A DNA stretch of 64,000 nucleotides, from NCBI GenBank assembly GCA_002351535.1, contig DEGR01000070.1, forward strand, positions 5,049 through 69,048, in the 5' to 3' direction. How positions within the stretch are numbered: the stretch's first letter is position 1; every line of letters starts with the position of its first letter. The translations under genes and the position numbers were made by a program. The notes under the pieces are model-generated. The model was not told the origin of the DNA and searched no databases. It was given only the letters and a program-made list of their open reading frames with translations. Shown one piece after another: positions 18,359 through 25,400 of the stretch. The DNA comes from Lachnospira sp. UBA2821 (GTDB lineage Bacteria > Bacillota > Clostridia > Lachnospirales > Lachnospiraceae).

Positions 18359-18417
18359 CATTGTTGTTTACACTTTTTTGAACGAATATTACATAAATTA
18401 TTACATTTTTTCGAACG
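18336..18417 (-). repeat. Three 16-bp iterons with exact 33-bp period
   Basis: Direct repeats at 18336-18351, 18369-18384 and 18402-18417 (plus-strand TACATTTTTTTGAATG, TACACTTTTTTGAACG, TACATTTTTTCGAACG). Start-to-start distance is 33 bp both times, about three helical turns, so bound proteins would lie on roughly the same face. The first repeat lies within the promoter spacer of the ATPase gene. Likely operator sites. Confidence 0.75.
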
Positions 18418-18491
18418 AAAATGCATAAAAGCAGACAAAAAAAAGTGGAAAACCAATATTGTGATTCTCCACTCTTACCACCCCTAACATA

Positions 18492-19607
18492 TTATCCCAA
18501 TTCCCTTTCAGCACAATCAAGGGCACTTGCAATGACATTGTGCATATCGTAATATTTATATTCTGCCAGACGACCACCGAATATAACATTATTCTCTTTA
18601 TCTGCCAGTTCTTTGTACTTCATGTAAATTTCTGTATTCCTATCATTGTTAACAGGATAATACGGCTCATCACTTTTACTCCATTTTTTAGGATACTCTT
18701 TCGTGATAACCGTCTTATTGCAGCCTTCATTTGCTGCACTGTTCTCAAAATGCTTGTGCTCAATAATTCTAGTGTATGGAACTTCATACTCAGTATAGTT
18801 AACCACTGCATTTCCCTGATAATTATCCACATCAAGCACACTTGTGTCGAATTCAAGACTTCTGTACTCCAGCTCACCGAACTTATATCCGAAATACTCA
18901 TCTATCATTCCCGTAAATAAAACCTTATAGGCTCTGGCATCAAGCTCATCTTTGCGGGCAAAATAATCAATACCAAGTTCCACATCCGCATCTTTAAGCA
19001 TTTTCTCTATCATTCCGGTGTAACCGCCTTCAGGTATTCCCTGATATCTGTCATTAAAATAGTTATTATCATATATAAATCTGACAGGCAGCCTCTTAAT
19101 AATGAAAGACGGAAGCTCGGTAGCCTTCTGCCCCCACTGCTTCTCCGTGTAACCTTTCACAAGCTTCTCGTATATATCTTTTCCCACAAGCATTATGGCC
19201 TGCTCCTCAAGATTACATGGGTTGGTGATTCCGCTCTGCGCCTTCTGCTTCTCAATAATCTCCTTCGCTTCGGCAGGGGTGTTAACTCCCCACAGCTGAT
19301 GAAACGTATTCATGTTAAACGGGAGATTATAAAGCTCCCCATTATAATTGGCAATAGGCGAATTGGTATATCTGTTAAATTCTGCGAACTGATGGACATA
19401 ATTCCATATTTTCTTATCGTTTGTATGGAAAATGTGTGCTCCATACTTATGTACATTTATTCCCTCAATATTTTCTGTATAAACATTTCCCCCTATGTGG
19501 GTGCGCTTGTCAATCACAAGACATGTGCGTCCCTTTTTTGCCGCCTCACATGCAAACACAGAGCCAAAAAGCCCTGCGCCTACAATAAGATAATCATATT
19601 TTTTCAT
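18492..19607 (-). CDS. glf: UDP-galactopyranose mutase
   Basis: 371 aa flavoenzyme that converts UDP-galactopyranose to UDP-galactofuranose, the donor for Galf residues in surface glycans. It has an N-terminal FAD-binding motif VGAGLFGS, the active-site segment HKYGAHIFHT, and the C-terminal ENNVIFGGRLAEYKYYDMHN. The start at 19607 (MKKYDYLIVGAG) has GAGG 6 nt upstream; the ATG at 19619 has no ribosome binding site. It follows a small gene that has a sigma28-type promoter, so Galf may be part of the flagellar glycan. No adjacent galactofuranosyltransferase is obvious. Confidence 0.97.
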   Translation of the reverse strand: MKKYDYLIVGAGLFGSVFACEAAKKGRTCLVIDKRTHIGGNVYTENIEGINVHKYGAHIFHTNDKKIWNYVHQFAEFNRYTNSPIANYNGELYNLPFNMNTFHQLWGVNTPAEAKEIIEKQKAQSGITNPCNLEEQAIMLVGKDIYEKLVKGYTEKQWGQKATELPSFIIKRLPVRFIYDNNYFNDRYQGIPEGGYTGMIEKMLKDADVELGIDYFARKDELDARAYKVLFTGMIDEYFGYKFGELEYRSLEFDTSVLDVDNYQGNAVVNYTEYEVPYTRIIEHKHFENSAANEGCNKTVITKEYPKKWSKSDEPYYPVNNDRNTEIYMKYKELADKENNVIFGGRLAEYKYYDMHNVIASALDCAERELG

Positions 19608-19637
19608 TGAAATCCTCATTCCGATTACTAGTAATAC

Positions 19638-20003
19638 TTATGCTGTCTTCTTCTCCGCTATATCCTGAATCTTCTCTAAATATGGCAGGATGTTGGTGTC
19701 GAGACTATCCGCAATCTTTTCGTCATCTCCGCTTTTTATTGCGTCATTATGATTTAACACAGCCTGATTAAAAGCCTCTTTATCAAGAAGCTGCTCACCT
19801 TCGTTGATATAATCAAGAGTTCCGTTAACAACCTGAATCTCCCAGTTAATTCCTTCCATAATCTTCTTGAAAAATTCATCCGTATCAGGCTGTTTCTGTC
19901 CTCTAAATTCCACTGCAACCTCACGAACTGCTTTCACAAGCTTCTGATTGTATGGCTTAAGTACCTCTAATGCTTCTATCTGCTGCTGTCTAATATCTTC
20001 CAT
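19638..20003 (-). CDS. Small helical protein of unknown function in a sigma28-type unit
   Basis: 121 aa, highly charged, predicted all-helical, without signal peptide or membrane segment (MEDIRQQQIEALEVLKPYNQ at the start, YLEKIQDIAEKKTA at the end). I do not recognise the family. AAAGGAA lies upstream of the ATG. A near-perfect sigma28 -10 (GCCGATAT) lies about 45 nt upstream, inside the end of the PIN gene, so it is probably expressed with late flagellar genes. The 30-nt gap to glf suggests co-transcription. A chaperone or assembly factor for flagellin or its glycosylation is possible but unproven. Confidence 0.75.
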   Translation of the reverse strand: MEDIRQQQIEALEVLKPYNQKLVKAVREVAVEFRGQKQPDTDEFFKKIMEGINWEIQVVNGTLDYINEGEQLLDKEAFNQAVLNHNDAIKSGDDEKIADSLDTNILPYLEKIQDIAEKKTA

Positions 20004-20046
20004 TTGTATGTTCCTTTCTTTCTTATAATTTACTACTACAGTCTGT

Positions 20047-20074
20047 ATATCGGCATGTTATGTAAATTTACTTA
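20047..20074 (-). promoter_or_regulatory. Sigma28 (sigma-D) type promoter before the 121-aa gene and glf
   Basis: On the minus strand TAAG (20071-20074), 16 nt, GCCGATAT (20047-20054). The -10 matches the sigma-D consensus exactly; the -35 has one mismatch. It overlaps the 3' end of the PIN-domain gene. Confidence 0.65.
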
Positions 20075-20729
20075 TAATACATAGCAATTCCTTCAATTTT
20101 TTTCTCGCATTTATACCTTTTTTATCACAAAAATGTATCATCCACTTATGCTCACTATCCTGATATGGATTACTCCAAAATCTTTTAACAAACTTTGTTA
20201 ACTGACTCTTAAAACTCCAATTCAAATCCGATACACTATTGATGTCATTAAAAAACCGTATCGTCTCCTCAGTGGTAAGTATTCCCTCTAAATAATTCAT
20301 GATAAGCACATCTGCATATGTAAAAGGCATAATATCATTATCATGAAACTGTAACAACGACATATACGGCCCCCCTTGTTTTGTATCATCTGTAACCAAA
20401 GAATATGCCCCTATCGTTTCCGCCAGTGAAATAGCATACACCTCTCCCAAATCACCAGTCCCATACAACAAACGATTCTCCCTCACATGTCCCTGAAACA
20501 ACGTAAATACTCCCTCATTTTTCAATCTCTGATCGGTATATATTTGTATTCGATTATCAGTTATGTCCTTATCAACTTTACCAAGTATATCCTGCCCATG
20601 ATGTTGTAATTCTATTTGCCTAATCTGCTCATAAATAAACACTCCCTCATCAAAACGCTGAAACAAAAGCTGTTGTTTTTCTGCCCGATATAGGTGAATA
20701 ATCACATTTGTGTCCAAAGAAGCTTTCAC
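20058..20729 (-). CDS. PIN-domain protein, predicted ribonuclease toxin
   Basis: 223 aa. PIN domains are metal-dependent RNases common as toxins. The acidic set is visible: D6 in SLDTNVIIHLY, D93 and E96 in GTGDLGEVYAISLAE, D114/D115 in SLVTDDTK. Residues beyond about 140 form a helical extension unlike small VapC toxins. The start is a GTG that overlaps the stop of the upstream ImmA-like gene (GTGA), so translation is coupled. It is the last gene of an xre-immA-PIN unit. Whether it is toxic in this host is unknown. Confidence 0.82.
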   Translation of the reverse strand: MKASLDTNVIIHLYRAEKQQLLFQRFDEGVFIYEQIRQIELQHHGQDILGKVDKDITDNRIQIYTDQRLKNEGVFTLFQGHVRENRLLYGTGDLGEVYAISLAETIGAYSLVTDDTKQGGPYMSLLQFHDNDIMPFTYADVLIMNYLEGILTTEETIRFFNDINSVSDLNWSFKSQLTKFVKRFWSNPYQDSEHKWMIHFCDKKGINARKKLKELLCIISKFT

Positions 20730-21547
20730 TCACCTATCCCCCCTATCAATGCCTCCAAATCATCTTCTTCTATTTCTTCAGCAATTCTTAGCTTGTCACT
20801 AATATCTTCAATTCGAATATCAAAATATCCCAATGCTTTCTCAAGAGTTTTTTGCGGAATCACGTTATGATTATAGTTATATATTACCCACTCTATATAT
20901 TCTCCTGGAATTCGCTTCACGTTACTACTTACATTAATTCTAACATCTCCACCAGTCATTCTAAGCAAATTAGAAACTTTCTTCAAATTTTTTTCGTTAT
21001 CCAAACGTGATTTTGTTTTTTCATCTATAATCTCCAAATTCTGTAGCCTATTCAAAATCATATCAAAACTCACATTAAATGATGTCATCATTTTTGATAT
21101 ATCGAAGGCTGTCCATTGTTTCTCCCATTCTGTTGCCATCTCCAAAGATATATATTTATGAACTTTATCCTCTGGCATTAACAAACATGCAGCAAAGTAA
21201 TTAGCCTCCACTTCTTCACTTTCCTCTGTATAATCTTTGAGTGTATGTACATCCTCTAAATATGATTCTCTCATTTTCATATGCAAACACAAATGTCCAA
21301 TTTCATGTGCAATTGTAAAAATCTCTCTTGACAAACGCACAGAAGAATTAGAAAAAATTATCTTATCATCATCCCGATTCTGCACAAAACCCAAAACTCC
21401 ATCTTCCCCTATGGGATATCGTACTAACTTAAACCCACATCTTTCACATTCATCGAAAATATCTACAATGCCATACTTAATTACTTTACAATACTGACGA
21501 AATTCATCCGCCATAATCTGAATCTCCCTCATTCGTTTATAAGTCAC
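20726..21547 (-). CDS. ImmA/IrrE-type zinc metallopeptidase (COG2856)
   Basis: 273 aa. Zincin motif HEIGH at residues 81-85, with the third ligand in EEVEANYFAACLLMP (E114). COG2856 proteases cleave Xre-type repressors to relieve repression, as ImmA does for ImmR in ICEBs1. The C-terminal half (about 140-273) is a family-specific helical region. The start is a GTG with AGGAGG at 8 nt, 12 nt after the xre stop. It overlaps the PIN gene by 4 nt. The likely partners are the neighbouring Xre protein as substrate and the PIN protein as effector. Confidence 0.88.
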   Translation of the reverse strand: MTYKRMREIQIMADEFRQYCKVIKYGIVDIFDECERCGFKLVRYPIGEDGVLGFVQNRDDDKIIFSNSSVRLSREIFTIAHEIGHLCLHMKMRESYLEDVHTLKDYTEESEEVEANYFAACLLMPEDKVHKYISLEMATEWEKQWTAFDISKMMTSFNVSFDMILNRLQNLEIIDEKTKSRLDNEKNLKKVSNLLRMTGGDVRINVSSNVKRIPGEYIEWVIYNYNHNVIPQKTLEKALGYFDIRIEDISDKLRIAEEIEEDDLEALIGGIGE

Positions 21548-21559
21548 AAGAAATCCCTC

Positions 21560-21895
21560 CTATTCTTTATCCTTATATGTCATACGTTCGTATGCATGCT
21601 TATTTGCATAAAATAAATCCAACATCTCATATACCGTATTAACAGAAGCTCCCTGACTTTCTCCTTTCCTGTAAGCCGTTGTTGCATCTTTATCCAATAC
21701 TTTTGTAATATCACTTACTTCAATCTGAAACAATTCTGCAACTTTAATCAATATATCCAAAGTAATATTTACGGCTCCATTCTCAATACGTGCATACTTC
21801 TGTCTGCTTATACCTAAATACTCCGCAACATATTCCTGAGTCAAATCTCTATCTGTTCTAAAACTGCGAATCCTCTTTCCCAACAGTGCATTCAT
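21560..21895 (-). CDS. Xre-family HTH repressor
   Basis: 111 aa. Helix-turn-helix at about residues 7-60 (LGKRIRSFRTDRDLTQEYVA; GISRQKYARIENG), then a linker and a short C-terminal part. The start at 21895 (MNALLGKRIRS) is chosen for GGAG at 8 nt; an ATG at 21931 lacks a ribosome binding site. It is the first gene of the xre-immA-PIN unit. Upstream, a 42-bp dyad overlaps its -35, which fits autorepression. Confidence 0.9.
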   Translation of the reverse strand: MNALLGKRIRSFRTDRDLTQEYVAEYLGISRQKYARIENGAVNITLDILIKVAELFQIEVSDITKVLDKDATTAYRKGESQGASVNTVYEMLDLFYANKHAYERMTYKDKE

Positions 21896-21945
21896 AATAT
21901 ACACTCCTTCCAAATAACTTTTAATCCCCACGCTCTTATATACTT

Positions 21946-21974
21946 ATATTATGTCTTTGCCAGGTAAAAGTCAA
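21946..21974 (-). promoter_or_regulatory. Sigma-A promoter of xre-immA-PIN
   Basis: On the minus strand TTGACT (21969-21974), 17 nt, TAATAT (21946-21951). The -35 lies inside one end of the long dyad at 21970-22011. Confidence 0.8.
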
Positions 21975-22011
21975 CAGCCAATGTTACAATATTATAACAC
22001 TAGCTGTCGAC
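21970..22011. promoter_or_regulatory. 42-bp imperfect dyad, probable Xre operator
   Basis: The two 21-bp arms match at 17 positions. The outer part is GTC(A/G)ACAGC and its complement; the core is TGTTA-N-AATATT-N-TAACA (21982-21999). One end covers the -35 of the xre promoter, so binding of a repressor dimer or tetramer would shut the unit off. Confidence 0.75.
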
Positions 22012-22112
22012 TATGCTCATTTTTGTAACTTTTATAACATTACGAAGTACTCATTTCCTGCACTATCTGTATCATTTCCCAAACAAATAATAAATTTTGA
22101 ATTACCTTCCTC

Positions 22113-22331
22113 ACAATGTAAAAAGGGAAGCACTAGCTTCCCTTTAGAATAACCACCGGTAGTTCGCTTCGTCCTCTTACGATTCCCAAAGCATACGCGT
22201 ATGACCTAATCCCCATACTGGATATGATATTATCTCAATGATTCCGTATCATGCAGGTCACTATATTGAGGTTATCGCAATAGTATCACCACAGGTGTTC
22301 AGTTGCCCTGTGTGCAACCCAATGCTTTCTT
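22113..22331 (-). ncRNA. Candidate structured non-coding RNA, about 220 nt
   Basis: A free-standing minus-strand transcript predicted from a sigma-A promoter with exact 17-nt spacing (22338-22366) to an intrinsic terminator (22118-22145). It has no plausible ORF. Structure seen by eye: an H-type pseudoknot near the 5' end (GTTGC 22314-22318 with GCAAC 22302-22306; loop CACAGG pairs with CCTGTG at 22290-22295); ACTAT/ATAGT; GACCT/AGGTC enclosing ATGATA/TATCAT; a CATACGCGTATG palindrome; and GCTTTG/CGAAGC. I do not recognise 6S, SRP, tmRNA, RNase P or a riboswitch. It lies between the giant flagellin gene and the xre unit. Confidence 0.6.
22118..22145. terminator. Intrinsic terminator of the candidate RNA
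   Basis: AAAGGGAAGC (22122-22131), ACTA loop, GCTTCCCTTT (22136-22145). On the minus strand the stem is followed by TTTTTA. It insulates the RNA from the xre unit about 150 bp further on. Confidence 0.88.
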
Positions 22332-22337
22332 GTGTTT

Positions 22338-22366
22338 ATAATATGCCAAATTTTGAATAAAGTCAA
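22338..22366 (-). promoter_or_regulatory. Sigma-A promoter of the candidate RNA
   Basis: On the minus strand TTGACT (22361-22366), 17 nt, TATTAT (22338-22343), located 44 nt past the stop of the giant flagellin gene. Confidence 0.8.
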
Positions 22367-22409
22367 TGCTTTTCAAATTCTTTCATCATTAATATCTGAA
22401 CATAAACCT

Positions 22410-25400
22410 CTACTGCAGCAACTTCAGCACTCCCTCACTCAGGCTGTTAGCCTGCGCTATCATGGACTGTGCCGACTGCTGAAGTATAGAATGCTTAGAG
22501 AATTCCACCATTTCTGCTGCCATCTCCGTATCTCTAAGCCTTGATTCTGCTGCCTGGGTATTTTCTGAAGTGTTATTATTCGCATCAATAGCATGCTCAA
22601 GTCTGTTCTGCTCGGCACCCATACCACTTCTCACAGAAGAAACTATATCAAGTGCCTTATCAATTCTTTCAAGTGCTTTGTTGGCATACTTATTCTGTGT
22701 TATAACAACTGAATTAATTCCCATTGTAACGGTGTTAAGAACCGGTCTGTCAATAACAGAATAATCCCTTCCCTGTGCCATATTTCTGGCATCAAGAAGT
22801 CCGGTTCCATCACTTGCCCTTCCACTCATCTGAATCAATATATCCTGTGACTTTCCATCACCGGCATTCTCCTGATAAAATACAGACTTCTTAGCTGTTC
22901 CTGATATATTATCAATAGTATGCTGTCCCAGCTTTTCATAGGAAAGCTTAATGTTCCTGCCATCCATCTTGGCTTTAACCGGAATGCCTCCTGCGATTAA
23001 CTTCTGATTAATCTGATCTAAAATTCCCTGACCATCATAATCTCCTTCATCCAGGGTAACCGCATAACCTGTTCCATCCACGTCAAATGACAATTCATTA
23101 TTTTCAGATGTTATGGACACTCCCTCAGTAATGTCCTTAGAGCCTTTAACATATGCCGGAACCATCTCTCCATCAGACTGGTAGAATATGAAAAATGCTG
23201 CATCTCCACGCACACCGTCAATAATATATTCACCCTGATATGGAAGCTGCACTGTCTTAGAGAGCTTAAGGCACAGGGCATTATTATCATTTGCTCCAAC
23301 AACCCCGGTATTTACTCCACCGATACCTGCCTCTATCATGCCGGCTGGCAGACCTTTTGATACGAGCTCTGCATCAATCTTATTCTGAAGCTCATTAACC
23401 AAAGCTCCTCCGCTATACGTTCCCTCCGCAATCTTAACAGAAATAGTCTTCGTAGAACCACCATAAGTTATATCGAATTCAAATTCATCATTAACGCCGG
23501 TCTCTATTTCAACCGAACCATTTCTAATATCCTTTCGTCCAATGGTATATGCCGGTTCGACATTCTGCTTTCCGTCAACATCAGACACATTCTTAGTGGT
23601 ACTTATTTCCTTAGAAGCTCCAAGTACCTTGTCATAAAATCCCCCGGAGAAATTACTCATCCTGTAATTGCTGCCGGTCTTAACGGCACTTATAACCACT
23701 CCATTGCCATCCACAGTCACATTAAGTTCACCGGTACCTGCTGCTGCATCCAGCTCACTCTGAAGTTCCTGTGCAAGCTCCGTATAAGTATAACTTTTCT
23801 CCGTAAGGGATACATTTACAGGTGTATCGGCACCATTTTTTGTATATGTGAACTTAAGAGCATTATTCCACTTATCTATAACTACCGGCTGGGAAATGTT
23901 TACTCCATCAATGTTAGAATGCTTTGATGACACATATCCCGTAGTAGATGTAGGAGGAATATCCGAACTTGAGCTGGTAGAAGTCTGAAATATACTTCCA
24001 TTCTGATTAGATGATACCTGCAGAGAACCTCCGTTATCCTTCCCTGTCAGAACAAGCTTATTACCATCAAAAGATGCCGTCACTCCCGGTGTCTTAGTGG
24101 TTGTCTCACCATAAATAGCCTTCATGGAGCTTCCGCCTGTTCCGTATGACATATAAATACTGGCTCCCTGCCCCTTATTCTTATCAGTGTACTTAAGGTA
24201 ATTTCCCGACAGAGACACTGTAAGAGGTGCTCCCGCAGCAGTAAGCTTGTTATTAAGCATTGCCACGAGACCATTCCTGTCATAAGTTCCGTTATCCAGA
24301 GTAAGTGAATAATCATTGCCGTCAACTTTTATATTAAATCCGTTAGAAGAATCATCTATCACAACGCTTGGCTGAACATTACAGTTGGCTGTAGCCGACA
24401 CTGATGTCTCATTGGTAAGATTACCGAATAACGTATCCGCAGAAGTTCCACCGGTTGCAGTTCCATAGGAAATGCCATATCCGGTTCCTGCTCCCTTTGT
24501 GGTTAAAGTAAGCCTTCCACCATTGTTGGATGCGGTGACAGGAATGTTATTAGTGGCCAGCTTATTATTAATCTCCTGAACAATAGTTGTGGCATTATAT
24601 GTTCCTGAAGTCAGATTCAGACTCACATTATTGCTTCCTGTTGCCGGGTCCTTATATGTAAAATTAAATGTATTATTAGTCCCGTCAAGCACGATGGAAC
24701 TTGCAAGATTATAGTTGGATGTGGCAACAGCAGGTGTCCTTGTAGTCTTCATTTCCCTTATGAACGGAGTATTAGTATCGAACTGTATGCTGGTCATATT
24801 ACCTGTAACAGCAGTTCCAACTCTTGATGTAAATACAAGCTTTCCGCTGTCTAAAGATACATCTACGCCACCTTCACCCGTACCAAATGCTGAATTAAGC
24901 TTATTCTGAAGCTCGCTCCTCAACTGTTCCGGTGTATAACTTCCATTGGCAATAGTAATAGTATCTGTCTTGGCATTCGGATTGGTCTCTGTAGTGTTAG
25001 TATTAAGACTAATCTTGAACTGATTATTATTGCCATCAATAACCATAGGATTATTAAGGGCAACATCCATAGTAACCTTCGCCCCCACATTTGTTCCGAG
25101 AGTAGTTGTACCCTGAAGATATGAGGATGAACCTTTGCCACTGTAAGAATTAGATGCTACCGAAGTATTACCATTACCATTGGCACTCACATTTCCCTTA
25201 GTGGTGGTACCCTTTACGTCAATAGTGGTAAATGATTTATCAACTGTGGTTATCTGTTCCTTAAGCTGGTCATTAATAGTATTTACAATATCAGCATGGC
25301 TCTGACTTCCCGTCGGGAAAGTAACCGTTCTATAATCGCCGTTAACCTTCACTGTCAACCTATTATTTGCCCCTGTAAATGTGGCAGGGTCAGGAACATC

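Noticed and set aside
18336..18417. CRISPR array
   Set aside because: Only three 16-bp repeats with 17-bp spacers that include a promoter; too short for a CRISPR array and no cas genes nearby.
22113..22331. c-di-GMP-I riboswitch, 6S RNA or T-box
   Set aside because: A CACAGGGCAA stretch recalls the c-di-GMP-I riboswitch but the GCAAAGCC and tetraloop-receptor parts are missing; the ends do not pair as in 6S; no T-box GGTGGNACCGCG element is present.
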